A stretch of 64,000 nucleotides of DNA from Euonymus europaeus (lineage: Eukaryota > Streptophyta > Magnoliopsida > Celastrales > Celastraceae), in assembly GCA_963580455.1 (NCBI GenBank), contig OY756961.1, forward strand, positions 12,629,001-12,693,000, given 5' to 3'. Under the pieces are notes generated by a model. The model saw only the letters and a list, made by a program, of their open reading frames with translations, searched no databases and was not told the origin of the DNA. Positions within the stretch are counted from its first letter, which is position 1. Every line of letters begins with the position of its first letter. This document shows positions 38,901 to 53,478 of the stretch, piece after piece. Position numbers and translations under genes: made by a program.

Positions 38901-41691
38901 GTGTTTTGGCATCGAAATAATCTAGGAAGCTTATTCTTGTAAAATTTCACTTAGAAGAACAATAAAAAGTGTACATAGAGCAATTTTGATGGTCCGAAAT
39001 TGTTCAACTCTTTCTATGGAGGAGCTTTTAACGGTTTTGTCCATTTGTCATAGAAAGTTGGTGTTTTGGCATCAAAATAATGTAGGAAGCTTATACTAGT
39101 AAAAGTTGACAAAGAAGAACAATAAAAATTATACACCGAGCAATTTTGATGTTCCGAAGTTGCTCAACTCTCTCTATGGAGGAGCTTTTAACGGTTTTAT
39201 CTATTTATCATAGAAAGTTGGTGTTTTGGCATCGAAATAATCTAGGAAGCTTATACTCGTAAAATTTGACATATAAGAACAATAAAAATTGTAAACCGAG
39301 CAACTATGATGGTCCGAAGTCGCTCAACACTCTCTATGGAGGAGCTTTTAACGGTTTTGTCCATTTGTCATAAAAAGTTGTTGTTTTGGCATCGAAATAA
39401 TCTAGGAAGCTTATACTCGTAAAATTTCACATAGAAGAACAATAAAAAGTCTACATAGAGCAATTTTGATGGTCCGAAATTGTTCAACTCTTTCTATGGA
39501 GGAGCTTTGAACGGTTTTTTTCCATTTGTCATAGATAGTTGGTGTTTTGGCATCAAAATAATGTAGGAAGCTTATACTAGTAAAAGTTGACAAAGAAGAA
39601 CAATAAAAATTGTACACCGAGCAATTTTGATGTTCCGAAGTTGCTCAACTCTCTCTATGGAGGAGCTTTTAACGGTTTTATCTATTTATCATAGAAAGTT
39701 GGTGTTTTGGCATCGAAATAATCTAGGAAGCTTATACTCGTAAAATTTGACATATAAGAACAATAAAAATTGTAAACCGAGCAACTATGATGGTCCGAAG
39801 TCGCTCAACACTCTCTATGGAGGAGCTTTTAACGGTTTTGTCCATTTGTCATAAAAAGTTGTTGTTTTGGCATCGAAATAATCTAGGAAGCTTATACTCG
39901 TAAAATTTCACATAGAAGAACAATAAAAAGTGTACATAGAGCAATTTTGATGCCCCGAAGTTGCTCAACTCTCTCTATGGAGGAGCTTTTAACGGTTTTA
40001 TCCATTTGTCATAGAAAGTTGGTGTTTTGGCATCGAAATAATCTAGGAAGCTTATACTCGTAAAATTTGACATAGATGAACAATAAAAAGTCTATCCCGA
40101 GCAACTTTGATGGTCCGAAGTTGCTCAACTCTCTCTATAAAGAAGCATTTAACGGTTTTGTCTATTTGTCATAGAAAGTTGGTGTTTTGGCATCGAAATA
40201 ATCTAGGAAGCTTATACTCATAAAATTTGACATAGATGAACAATAAAAAGTCTATCCCGAGCAACTTTGATGGTCTGAAGTTGCTCAACTTTCTCTATGG
40301 AGAAGCATTTAACGGTTTTGTCTATTTGTCATAGAAAATTGGTGTTTTGGCATCTAAATAATCTATGAAGCTTATACTCGTAAAATTTGACATAGAAGAA
40401 CAATAAAAATTGAACACCGAGCAACTTTGATGCTCCGAAGTCGCTCAACACTATCTTTGGAGGACCTTTTAACGGTTTTGTCCATTTGTCATAGAAAGTT
40501 GGTGTTTTGGCATCGAAATAATCTAGGAAGCTTATACTCATAAAATTTGACATATAAGAACAATAAAAAGTGTACACCGAGCAACTTTGATGGTCCGAAG
40601 TTGCTCAACTCTCTCTATGGAAGCGCTTTTAATGAGTTTCTCCATTTTTCATAGAAAGTTGGTGTTTTGGCATCGAAATAATCTAGGAAGCTTATACTCA
40701 TAAAATTTGACATATAAGAGCAATAAAAATTGTACACCGAGCAACTTTGATGGTCCGAAGTGGCTCAACTCTCTCTATGGAGGAGCTTTTAACGGTTTTG
40801 TCTATTTGTCATAGAAAGTTGGTGTTTTGGCATCGAAATAATCTCTGAAGCTTATACTCGTAAAATTTAACATATAAGAACAATAAAAATTGTACACCGA
40901 GCAATTTTGATGGTCCGAAGTCGCTCAAGTCTCTCTATGGAGGAGCTCTTAACGGTTTTGTCCATTTGTCAAAGAAAGTTGGTGTTTTGGCATCGAAATA
41001 ATCTAGGAAGCTTATACTCATAAAATTTGACATATAAGAGCAATAAAAATTGTACACCGAGCAACTTTGATGGTCCGAAGTGGATTAACTCTCTCTATGG
41101 AGGAGCTTTTAACGGTTTTGTCTATTTGTCATAGAAAGTTGGTGATTTGGCATCGAAATAATCTCTGAAGCTTATACTCGTAAAATTTAATATATAAGAA
41201 CAATAAAAATTGTACACCGAGCAATTTTGATGGTCCGAGGTCGCTCAACACTCTCTATTGAAGAGCTTTTAACGGTTTTGTCCATTTGTCATAGAAAGTT
41301 GGTGTTGTGGCATCGAAATAATCTAGGAAGCTTATACTCGTAAAATTTCACATAGAAGAACAATAAAAAGTGTACATAGAGCAATTTTAATGGTCCGAAG
41401 TTGCTCAACTCTCTCTATGGAGGAGCTCTTATCGATTTTTTTTATTTGTCATAGAAAGTTGGTGTTTTGGGATCGAAATAATCAAGGAAGCTTATACTCA
41501 TAAAATTTGACATATAAGAGCAATAAAAATTGTACACCGAGCAACATTGATGGTTCGAAGTTGTTCAACTCTCTCTATGGAGGAGCTTTTAACGGTTTTG
41601 TCCATATGTCATAGATAGTTGGTGTTTTGGCATCGAAATAATCTAGGAAGCTTATACTCGTAAAATTTCACATAGAAGAACAATAAAAAGT
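35931..41691 (+). repeat. ~36-monomer HOR, copy 1 (5761 bp)
   Basis: Spans the marker pair 35931 and 37691 (1760 bp, 11 units apart) and runs to the paired markers at 41692/43292. It contains a 3-monomer duplication near 39001-39950, in which the CCGAAATTG...ACTAGT...AACTATGATGG run occurs twice (AACTATGATGG at 39302 and 39783). An extra T near 39516 makes the repeat distance 481 instead of 480. Confidence 0.85.
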
Positions 41692-44600
41692 CTATCCCGA
41701 ACAACTTTGATAGTTCGGAGTTGCTCAACTCTCTCTATGGAGGAGCTTTTAACGGTTTTATCTATTTGTCATAGAAAGTTGGTGTTTTGGCATCGAAATA
41801 ATGTAGGAAGCTTATACTCGTAAAATTTGACATAGAAGAACAATAAAAATTGTACACCGAGCAACTTTGATGGTCCGAAGTCGCTCAACACTCTCTATTG
41901 AAGAGCTTTTAACGGTTTTGTCCATTTGTCAAAGAAAGTTGGTGTTTTGGCATCGAAATAATCTAGGAAGCTTATACACATAAAATTTGACATATAAGAA
42001 CAATAAAAATTGTACACCGAGCAATTTTGATGGTATGAAGTCGCTCAACTCTCTCTAAGGAGGAGCTCTTAACGGTTTTGTCCATTTGTCAAAGAAAGTT
42101 GGTGTTTTGGCATCGAAATAATCTAGGAAGCTTATACTCATAAAATTTGACATATAAGAACAATAAAAATTGTACACCGAGCAACTTTGATGGTCCGAAG
42201 TGGCTCAACTCTCTCTATGGAGGAGCTTTTAACGGTTTTGTCCATTTGTCATAGAAAGTTGGTGTTTTGGCATCGAAATAATCTAGGAAGCTTATACTCG
42301 AAAAATTTCACTTAGAAGAACAATAAAAAGTGTTCATCGAGCAATTTTGATGGTTCGAAGTTGTTCAACTCTCTCTTTGGAGGAGCTTTTAACGGTTTTT
42401 TCCATTTGTCATAGATAGTCGGTGTTTTGGCATCGAAATAATCTAGGAAGCTTATTCCCGTAAAATTTCACTTAGAAGAACAATAAAAAGTGTACATAGA
42501 GCAATTTTAATGGTCCGAAGTTGCTCAACTCTCTCTATGGAGGAGCTCTTATCGATTTTTTTTATTTGTCATAGAAAGTTGGTGTTTTGGGATCGAAATA
42601 ATCAAGGAAGCTTATACTCATAAAATTTGACATATAAGAGCAATAAAAATTGTACACCGAGCAACATTGATGGTCCGAAGTTGCTTAACTCTCTCTATGG
42701 AGGAGCTTTTAACGGTTTTGTCTATTTGTCATAGAAAGTTGGTCTTTTGGCATCGAAATAATCTCTGAAGCTTATACTCGTAAAATTTAACATATAAGAA
42801 CAATAAAAATTGTACACCGAGCAATTTTGATGGTCCGAAGTCGCTCAACTCTCTCTATGGAGAAGCTCTTATCAATTTTTTCTATTTGTCAAAGAAAGTT
42901 GGTGTTTTGGCATCGAAATAATCTAGGAAGCTTATACTCATAAAATTTGACATATAAGAACAATAAAAATTATACACCGAGCAACTTTGATGGTCCGAAG
43001 TTGCTCAACTCTCTCTATGGAGGAGCTTTTAACGATTTTGTCCGTTTGTCATAGAAAGTTGGTGTTTTGGCATCGAAATAATCTAGGAAGCTTATTCTCG
43101 TAAAATTTCACTTAGAAGAACAATAAAAAGTGTACATAGAGCAATTTTGATGGTCCGAAGTTGTTCAACTCTCTCTATGGAGGAGCTTTTAACGGTTTTG
43201 TCCATATGTCATAGATAGTTGGTGTTTTGGCATAGAAATAATCTAGGAAGCTTATACTCGTAAAATTTCACATAGAAGAACAATAAAAAGTCTATCCCGA
43301 ACAACTTTGATAGTTCGGAGTTGCTCAACTCTCTCTATGGAGGAGCTTTTAACGGTTTTGTCTATTTGTCATAGAAAGTTGGTGTTTTGGCATCGAAATA
43401 ATGTAGGAAGCTTATACTCGTAAAATTTGACATAGAAGAACAATAAAAATTGTACACCGAGCAACTTTGATGGTCCGAAGTCGCTCAACACTCTCTATTG
43501 AAGAGCTTTTAACGGTTTTGTCCATTTGTCAAAGAAAGTTGGTGTTTTGGCATCGAAATAATCTAGGAAGCTTATACACATAAAATTTGACATATAAGAA
43601 CAATAAAAATTGTACACCGAGCAATTTTGATGGTCTGAAGTCGCTCAACTCTCTCTAAGGAGGAGCTCTTAACGGTTTTGTCCATTTGTCAAAGAAAGTT
43701 GGTGTTTTGGCATCGAAATAATCTAGGAAGCTTATACTCATAAAATTTGACATATAAGAACAGTAAAAATTGTACACCGAGCAACTTTGATGGTCCGAAG
43801 TGGCTCAACTCTCTCTATGGAGGAGCTTTTAACGGTTTTGTCCATTTGTCATAGAAAGTTGGTGTTTTGGCATAGAAATAATCTAGGAAGCTTATACTCG
43901 TAAAATTTCACATAGAAGAACAATAAAAAGTGTACATAGAGCAATTTTGATGGTCCGAAGTTGGTCAACTCTCTCTATGGAGGAGCTTTTAACGGTTTTG
44001 TCCATTTATCATAGAAAGTTGGTGTTTTGGCATCGAAATAATCTAGGAAGCTTATACTCGAAAAATTTCACTTAGAAGAATAATAAAAAGTGTACATCGA
44101 GCAATTTTGATGGTTCGAAGTTGTTCAACTCTCTCTATGGAGGAACTTTGAACGGTTTTTTCCATTTGTCTTAGATAGTTGGCGTTTTGGCATCGAAATA
44201 ATCTAGGAAGCTTATTCTCGTAAAATTTCACTTAGAAGAACAATAAAAAGTGTACATAGAGCAATTTTGATGGTCCGAAGTTGTTCAGCTCTCTCTATGG
44301 AGGAGCTTTGAACGGTTTTTTCCATTTGTCATAGATAGTTGGTGTTTTGGCATCGAAATAATCTAGGAAGCTTATACTCGTAAAATTTCACATAGAAGAA
44401 CAATAAAAATTGTACACCGAGCAATTTTGATGTTCCGAAGTTGCTCAACTCTCTCTATGGAGGAGCTTTTAACGATTTTATCTATTTATCATAGATAGTT
44501 GGCGTTTTGGCATCGAAATAATCTAGGAAGCTTATTCTCGTAAAATTTCACTTAGAAGAACAATAAAAAGTGTACATAGAGCAATTTTGATGGTCCGAAG

Positions 44601-47600
44601 TTGTTCAACTCTCTCTATGGAGGAGCTTTGAACGATTTTTTCCATTTGTCATAGATAGTTGGTGTTTTGGCATCGAAATAATCTAGGAAGCTTATTCTCG
44701 TAAAATTTCACTTAGAAGAACAATAAAAAGTGTACATAGAACAATTTTGATGGTCCGAAGTTGTTCAACTCTCTCTATGGAGGAGCTTTGAACGGTTTTT
44801 TCCATTTGTCATAGATAGTTGGTGTTTTGGCATCGAAATAATCTAGGAAGCTTATTCTTGTAAAATTTCACTTAGAAGAACAATAAAAAGTGTACATAGA
44901 GCAATTTTGATGGTCCGAAATTGTTCAACTCTTTCTATGGAGGAGCTTTTAACGGTTTTGTCCATTTGTCATAGAAAGTTGGTGTTTTGGCATCAAAATA
45001 ATGTAGGAAGCTTATACTAGTAAAAGTTAACAAAGAAGAACAATAAAAATTGTACACCGAGCAATTTTGATGTTCCGAAGTTGCTCAACTCTCTCTATGG
45101 AGGAGCTTTTAACGGTTTTATCTATTTATCATAGAAAGTTGGTGTTTTGGCATCGAAATAATCTAGGAAGCTTATACTCGTAAAATTTGACATATAAGAA
45201 CAATAAAAATTGTAAACCGAGCAACTATGATGGTCCGAAGTCGCTCAACACTCTCTATGGAGGAGCTTTTAACGGTTTTGTCCATTTGTCATAAAAAGTT
45301 GTTGTTTTGGCATCGAAATAATCTAGGAAGCTTATACTCGTAAAATTTCACATAGAAGAACAATAAAAAGTCTACATAGAGCAATTTTGATGGTCCGAAA
45401 TTGTTCAACTCTTTCTATGGAGGAGCTTTGAACGGTTTTTTCCATTTGTCATAGATAGTTGGTGTTTTGGCATCAAAATAATGTAGGAAGCTTATACTAG
45501 TAAAAGTTGACAAAGAAGAACAATAAAAATTGTACACCGAGCAATTTTGATGTTCCGAAGTTGCTCAACTCTCTCTATGGAGGAGCTTTTAACGGTTTTA
45601 TCTATTTATCATAGAAAGTTGGTGTTTTGGCATCGAAATAATCTAGGAAGCTTAGACTCGTAAAATTTGACATATAAGAACAATAAAAATTGTAAACCGA
45701 GCAACTATGATGGTCCGAAGTCGCTCAACACTCTCTATGGAGGAGCTTTTAACGGTTTTGTCCATTTGTCATAAAAAGTTGTTGTTTTGGCATCGAAATA
45801 ATCTAGGAAGCTTATACTCGTAAAATTTCACATAGAAGAACAATAAAAAGTGTACATAGAGCAATTTTGATGCCCCGAAGTTGCTCAACTCTCTCTATGG
45901 AGGAGCTTTTAACGGTTTTATCCATTTGTCATAGAAAGTTGGTGTTTTGGCATCGAAATAATCTAGGAAGCTTATACTCGTAAAATTTGACATAGATGAA
46001 CAATAAAAAGTCTATCCCGAGCAACTTTGATGGTCCGAAGTTGCTCAACTCTCTCTATAAAGAAGCATTTAACGGTTTTGTCTATTTGTCATAGAAAGTT
46101 GGTGTTTTGGCATCGAAATAATCTAGGAAGCTTATACTCATAAAATTTGACATAGATGAACAATAAAAAGTCTATCCCGAGCAACTTTGATGGTCTGAAG
46201 TTGCTCAACTTTCTCTATGGAGAAGCATTTAACGGTTTTGTCTATTTGTCATAGAAAATTGGTGTTTTGGCATCTAAATAATCTATGAAGCTTATACTCG
46301 TAAAATTTGACATAGAAGAACAATAAAAATTGAACACCGAGCAACTTTGATGCTCCGAAGTCGCTCAACACTCTCTTTGGAGGACCTTTTAACGGTTTTG
46401 TCCATTTGTCATAGAAAGTTGGTGTTTTGGCATCGAAATAATCTAGGAAGCTTATACTCATAAAATTTGACATATAAGAACAATAAAAAGTGTACACCGA
46501 GCAACTTTGATGGTCCGAAGTTGCTCAACTCTCTCTATGGAAGCGCTTTTAATGAGTTTCTCCATTTTTCATAGAAAGTTGGTGTTTTGGCATCGAAATA
46601 ATCTAGGAAGCTTATACTCATAAAATTTGACATATAAGAGCAATAAAAATTGTACACCGAGCAACTTTGATGGTCCGAAGTGGCTCAACTCTCTCTATGG
46701 AGGAGCTTTTAACGGTTTTGTCTATTTGTCATAGAAAGTTGGTGTTTTGGCATCGAAATAATCTCTGAAGCTTATACTCGTAAAATTTAACATATAAGAA
46801 CAATACAAATTGTACACCGAGCAATTTTGATGGTCCGAAGTCGCTCAAGTCTCTCTATGGAGGAGCTCTTAACGGTTTTGTCCATTTGTCAAAGAAAGTT
46901 GGTGTTTTGGCATCGAAATAATCTAGGAAGCTTATACTCATAAAATTTGACATATAAGAGCAATAAAAATTGTACACCGAGCAACTTTGATGGTCCGAAG
47001 TGGATTAACTCTCTCTATGGAGGAGCTTTTAACGGTTTTGTCTATTTGTCATAGAAAGTTGGTGATTTGGCATCGAAATAATCTCTGAAGCTTATACTCG
47101 TAAAATTTAATATATAAGAACAATAAAAATTGTACACCGAGCAATTTTGATGGTCCGAGGTCGCTCAACACTCTCTATTGAAGAGCTTTTAACGGTTTTG
47201 TCCATTTGTCATAGAAAGTTGGTGTTGTGGCATCGAAATAATCTAGGAAGCTTATACTCGTAAAATTTCACATAGAAGAACAATAAAAAGTGTACATAGA
47301 GCAATTTTAATGGTCCGAAGTTGCTCAACTCTCTCTATGGAGGAGCTCTTATCGATTTTTTTTATTTGTCATAGAAAGTTGGTGTTTTGGGATCGAAATA
47401 ATCAAGGAAGCTTATACTCATAAAATTTGACATATAAGAGCAATAAAAATTGTACACCGAGCAACATTGATGGTTCGAAGTTGTTCAACTCTCTCTATGG
47501 AGGAGCTTTTAACGGTTTTGTCCATATGTCATAGATAGTTGGTGTTTTGGCATCGAAATAATCTAGGAAGCTTATACTCGTAAAATTTCACATAGAAGAA

Positions 47601-47611
47601 CAATAAAAAGT
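41692..47611 (+). repeat. 37-monomer HOR, copy 2 (5920 bp)
   Basis: Marker pair 41692/43292 is 1600 bp apart, one monomer fewer than in copy 1. Relative to copy 1, two extra monomers are inserted at about 44301-44620. Downstream, 39441-41691 aligns with 45362-47611 at 5920-5921 bp with few differences (both share TGGATTAAC and GTGATTTGG). Confidence 0.88.
44301..44620 (+). repeat. Inserted chimeric monomer pair
   Basis: Alignment to the previous HOR copy is 5601 bp before this point (38641 against 44242) and 5921 bp after it (38701 against 44622), so two monomers were added. The second is a chimera: ATCTATTTATCATAG, typical of the GTTCCGAAG monomer, runs straight into ATAGTTGGCG, typical of a different subfamily. 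A non-allelic crossover within a monomer would produce this. Confidence 0.7.
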
Positions 47612-50600
47612 CTATCCCGAACAACTTTGATAGTTCGGAGTTGCTCAACTCTCTCTATGGAGGAGCTTTTAACGGTTTTATCTATTTGTCATAGAAAGTT
47701 GGTGTTTTGGCATCGAAATAATGTAGGAAGCTTATACTCGTAAAATTTGACATAGAAGAACAATAAAAATTGTACACCGAGCAACTTTGATGGTCCGAAG
47801 TCGCTCAACACTCTCTATTGAAGAGCTTTTAACGGTTTTGTCCATTTGTCAAAGAAAGTTGGTGTTTTGGCATCGAAATAATCTAGGAAGCTTATACACA
47901 TAAAATTTGACATATAAGAACAATAAAAATTGTACACCGAGCAATTTTGATGGTATGAAGTCGCTCAACTCTCTCTAAGGAGGAGCTCTTAACGGTTTTG
48001 TCCATTTGTCAAAGAAAGTTGGTGTTTTGGCATCGAAATAATCTAGGAAGCTTATACTCATAAAATTTGACATATAAGAACAATAAAAATTGTACACCGA
48101 GCAACTTTGATGGTCCGAAGTGGCTCAACTCTCTCTATGGAGGAGCTTTTAACGGTTTTGTCCATTTGTCATAGAAAGTTGGTGTTTTGGCATCGAAATA
48201 ATCTAGGAAGCTTATACTCGAAAAATTTCACTTAGAAGAACAATAAAAAGTGTTCATCGAGCAATTTTGATGGTTCGAAGTTGTTCAACTCTCTCTTTGG
48301 AGGAGCTTTTAACGGTTTTTTCCATTTGTCATAGATAGTCGGTGTTTTGGCATCGAAATAATCTAGGAAGCTTATTCCCGTAAAATTTCACTTAGAAGAA
48401 CAATAAAAAGTGTACATAGAGCAATTTTAATGGTCCGAAGTTGCTCAACTCTCTCTATGGAGGTGCTCTTATCGATTTTTTTTATTTGTCATAGAAAGTT
48501 GGTGTTTTGGGATCGAAATAATCAAGGAAGCTTATACTCATAAAATTTGACATATAAGAGCAATAAAAATTGTACACCGAGCAACATTGATGGTCCGAAG
48601 TTGCTTAACTCTCTCTATGGAGGAGCTTTTAACGGTTTTGTCTATTTGTCATAGAAAGTTGGTCTTTTGGCATCGAAATAATCTCTGAAGCTTATACTCG
48701 TAAAATTTAACATATAAGAACAATAAAAATTGTACACCGAGCAATTTTGATGGTCCGAAGTCGCTCAACTCTCTCTATGGAGAAGCTCTTATCAATTTTT
48801 TCTATTTGTCAAAGAAAGTTGGTGTTTTGGCATCGAAATAATCTAGGAAGCTTATACTCATAAAATTTGACATATAAGAACAATAAAAATTATACACCGA
48901 GCAACTTTGATGGTCCGAAGTTGCTCAACTCTCTCTATGGAGGAGCTTTTAACGATTTTGTCCGTTTGTCATAGAAAGTTGGTGTTTTGGCATCGAAATA
49001 ATCTAGGAAGCTTATTCTCGTAAAATTTCACTTAGAAGAACAATAAAAAGTGTACATAGAGCAATTTTGATGGTCCGAAGTTGTTCAACTCTCTCTATGG
49101 AGGAGCTTTTAACGGTTTTGTCCATATGTCATAGATAGTTGGTGTTTTGGCATAGAAATAATCTAGGAAGCTTATACTCGTAAAATTTCACATAGAAGAA
49201 CAATAAAAAGTCTATCCCGAACAACTTTGATAGTTCGGAGTTGCTCAACTCTCTCTATGGAGGAGCTTTTAACGGTTTTGTCTATTTGTCATAGAAAGTT
49301 GGTGTTTTGGCATCGAAATAATGTAGGAAGCTTATACTCGTAAAATTTGACATAGAAGAACAATAAAAATTGTACACCGAGCAACTTTGATGGTCCGAAG
49401 TCGCTCAACACTCTCTATTGAAGAGCTTTTAACGGTTTTGTCCATTTGTCAAAGAAAGTTGGTGTTTTGGCATCGAAATAATCTAGGAAGCTTATACACA
49501 TAAAATTTGACATATAAGAACAATAAAAATTGTACACCGAGCAATTTTGATGGTCTGAAGTCGCTCAACTCTCTCTAAGGAGGAGCTCTTAACGGTTTTG
49601 TCCATTTGTCAAAGAAAGTTGGTGTTTTGGCATCGAAATAATCTAGGAAGCTTATACTCATAAAATTTGACATATAAGAACAGTAAAAATTGTACACCGA
49701 GCAACTTTGATGGTCCGAAGTGGCTCAACTCTCTCTATGGAGGAGCTTTTAACGGTTTTGTCCATTTGTCATAGAAAGTTGGTGTTTTGGCATAGAAATA
49801 ATCTAGGAAGCTTATACTCGTAAAATTTCACATAGAAGAACAATAAAAAGTGTACATAGAGCAATTTTGATGGTCCGAAGTTGGTCAACTCTCTCTATGG
49901 AGGAGCTTTTAACGGTTTTGTCCATTTATCATAGAAAGTTGGTGTTTTGGCATCGAAATAATCTAGGAAGCTTATACTCGAAAAATTTCACTTAGAAGAA
50001 TAATAAAAAGTGTACATCGAGCAATTTTGATGGTTCGAAGTTGTTCAACTCTCTCTATGGAGGAACTTTGAACGGTTTTTTCCATTTGTCTTAGATAGTT
50101 GGCGTTTTGGCATCGAAATAATCTAGGAAGCTTATTCTCGTAAAATTTCACTTAGAAGAACAATAAAAAGTGTACATAGAGCAATTTTGATGGTCCGAAG
50201 TTGTTCAACTCTCTCTATGGAGGAGCTTTGAACGGTTTTTTCCATTTGTCATAGATAGTTGGTGTTTTGGCATCGAAATAATCTAGGAAGCTTATACTCG
50301 TAAAATTTCACATAGAAGAACAATAAAAAGTCTACATAGAGCAATTTTGATGGTCCGAAATTGTTCAACTCTTTCTATGGAGGAGCTTTGAACGGTTTTT
50401 TCCATTTGTCATAGATAGTTGGTGTTTTGGCATCAAAATAATGTAGGAAGCTTATACTAGTAAAAGTTGACAAAGAAGAACAATAAAAATTGTACACCGA
50501 GCAATTTTGATGTTCCGAAGTTGCTCAACTCTCTCTATGGAGGAGCTTTAACGGTTTTATCTATTTATCATAGAAAGTTGGTGTTTTGGCATCGAAATAA

Positions 50601-52090
50601 TGTAGGAAGCTTATACTCGTAAAATTTGACATAGAAGAACAATAAAAATTGTACACCGAGCAACTTTGATGGTCCGAAGTCGCTCAACACTCTCTATTGA
50701 AGAGCTTTTAACGGTTTTGTCCATTTGTCAAAGAAAGTTGGTGTTTTGGCATCGAAATAATCTAGGAAGCTTATACACATAAAATTTGACATATAAGAAC
50801 AATAAAAATTGTACACCGAGCAATTTTGATGGTATGAAGTCGCTCAACTCTCTCTAAGGAGGAGCTCTTAACGGTTTTGTCCATTTGTCAAAGAAAGTTG
50901 GTGTTTTGGCATCGAAATAATCTAGGAAGCTTATACTCATAAAATTTGACATATAAGAACAATAAAAATTGTACACCGAGCAACTTTGATGGTCCGAAGT
51001 GGCTCAACTCTCTCTATGGAGGAGCTTTTAACGGTTTTGTCCATTTGTCATAGAAAGTTGGTGTTTTGGCATCGAAATAATCTAGGAAGCTTATACTCGA
51101 AAAATTTCACTTAGAAGAACAATAAAAAGTGTTCATCGAGCAATTTTGATGGTTCGAAGTTGTTCAACTCTCTCTTTGGAGGAGCTTTTAACGGTTTTTT
51201 CCATTTGTCATAGATAGTCGGTGTTTTGGCATCGAAATAATCTAGGAAGCTTATTCCCGTAAAATTTCACTTAGAAGAACAATAAAAAGTGTACATAGAG
51301 CAATTTTAATGGTCCGAAGTTGCTCAACTCTCTCTATGGAGGAGCTCTTATCGATTTTTTTTTTTTGTCATAGAAAGTTGGTGTTTTGGGATCGAAATAA
51401 TCAAGGAAGCTTATACTCATAAAATTTGACATATAAGAGCAATAAAAATTGTACACCGAGCAACATTGATGGTCCGAAGTTGCTTAACTCTCTCTATGGA
51501 GGAGCTTTTAACGGTTTTGTCTATTTGTCATAGAAAGTTGGTCTTTTGGCATCGAAATAATCTCTGAAGCTTATACTCGTAAAATTTAACATATAAGAAC
51601 AATAAAAATTGTACACCGAGCAATTTTGATGGTCCGAAGTCGCTCAACTCTCTCTATGGAGAAGCTCTTATCAATTTTTTCTATTTGTCAAAGAAAGTTG
51701 GTGTTTTGGCATCGAAATAATCTAGGAAGCTTATACTCATAAAATTTGACATATAAGAACAATAAAAATTATACACCGAGCAACTTTGATGGTCCGAAGT
51801 TGCTCAACTCTCTCTATGGAGGAGCTTTTAACGATTTTGTCCGTTTGTCATAGAAAGTTGGTGTTTTGGCATCGAAATAATCTAGGAAGCTTATTCTCGT
51901 AAAATTTCACTTAGAAGAACAATAAAAAGTGTACATAGAGCAATTTTGATGGTCCGAAGTTGTTCAACTCTCTCTATGGAGGAGCTTTTAACGGTTTTGT
52001 CCATATGTCATAGATAGTTGGTGTTTTGGCATAGAAATAATCTAGGAAGCTTATACTCGTAAAATTTCACATAGAAGAACAATAAAAAGT
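47612..52090 (+). repeat. Shortened HOR, copy 3 (4479 bp)
   Basis: Aligns with copy 2 at 5920 bp until about 50260. It then skips six monomers (shift falls to 4960 bp at 50322 against 45362), and at about 50600 jumps back to sequence matching 47721. It is thus a rearranged derivative of the 37-monomer unit. Confidence 0.85.
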
Positions 52091-53478
52091 CTATCCCGAA
52101 CAACTTTGATAGTTCGGAGTTGCTCAACTCTCTCTATGGAGGAGCTTTTAACGGTTTTGTCTATTTGTCATAGAAAGTTGGTGTTTTGGCATCGAAATAA
52201 TGTAGGAAGCTTATACTCGTAAAATTTGACATAGAAGAACAATAAAAATTGTACACCGAGCAACTTTGATGGTCCGAAGTCGCTCAACACTCTCTATTGA
52301 AGAGCTTTTAACGGTTTTGTCCATTTGTCAAAGAAAGTTGGTGTTTTGGCATCGAAATAATCTAGGAAGCTTATACACATAAAATTTGACATATAAGAAC
52401 AATAAAAATTGTACACCGAGCAATTTTGATGGTCTGAAGTCGCTCAACTCTCTCTAAGGAGGAGCTCTTAACGGTTTTGTCCATTTGTCAAAGAAAGTTG
52501 GTGTTTTGGCATCGAAATAATCTAGGAAGCTTATACTCATAAAATTTGACATATAAGAACAGTAAAAATTGTACACCGAGCAACTTTGATGGTCCGAAGT
52601 GGCTCAACTCTCTCTATGGAGGAGCTTTTAACGGTTTTGTCCATTTGTCATAGAAAGTTGGTGTTTTTGCATAGAAATAATCTAGGAAGCTTATACTCGT
52701 AAAATTTCACATAGAAGAACAATAAAAAGTGTACATAGAGCAATTTTGATGGTCCGAAGTTGGTCAACTCTCTCTATGGAGGAGCTTTTAACGGTTTTGT
52801 CCATTTATCATAGAAAGTTGGTGTTTTGGCATCGAAATAATCTAGGAAGCTTATACTCGAAAAATTTCACTTAGAAGAATAATAAAAAGTGTACATCGAG
52901 CAATTTTGATGGTTCGAAGTTGTTCAACTCTCTCTATGGAGGAACTTTGAACGGTTTTTTCCATTTGTCTTAGATAGTTGGCGTTTTGGCATCGAAATAA
53001 TCTAGGAAGCTTATTCTCGTAAAATTTCACTTAGAAGAACAATAAAAAGTGTACATAGAGCAATTTTGATGGTCCGAAGTTGTTCAACTCTCTCTATGGA
53101 GGAGCTTTGAACGGTTTTTTCCATTTGTCATAGATAGTTGGTGTTTTGGCATCGAAATAATCTAGGAAGCTTATACTCGTAAAATTTCACATAGAAGAAC
53201 AATAAAAAGTCTACATAGAGCAATTTTGATGGTCCGAAATTGTTCAACTCTTTCTATGGAGGAGCTTTGAACGGTTTTTTCCATTTGTCATAGATAGTTG
53301 GTGTTTTGGCATCAAAATAATGTAGGAAGCTTATACTAGTAAAAGTTGACAAAGAAGAACAATAAAAATTGTACACCGAGCAATTTTGATGTTCCGAAGT
53401 TGCTCAACTCTCTCTATGGAGGAGCTTTAACGGTTTTATCTATTTATCATAGAAAGTTGGTGTTTTGGCATCGAAATA
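47721..53478 (+). repeat. Tandem duplication of 2879 bp (18 monomers minus 1 base)
   Basis: 47721-50599 and 50600-53478 align throughout. They share the private GGTATGAAG variant (47951 and 50830), GTGTTCATCG, GGCGTTTTGG and a one-base deletion in GAGCTTTAACGG (about 50544 and 53423). Because the deletion is in both, it preceded the duplication, which is therefore recent. Confidence 0.88.
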
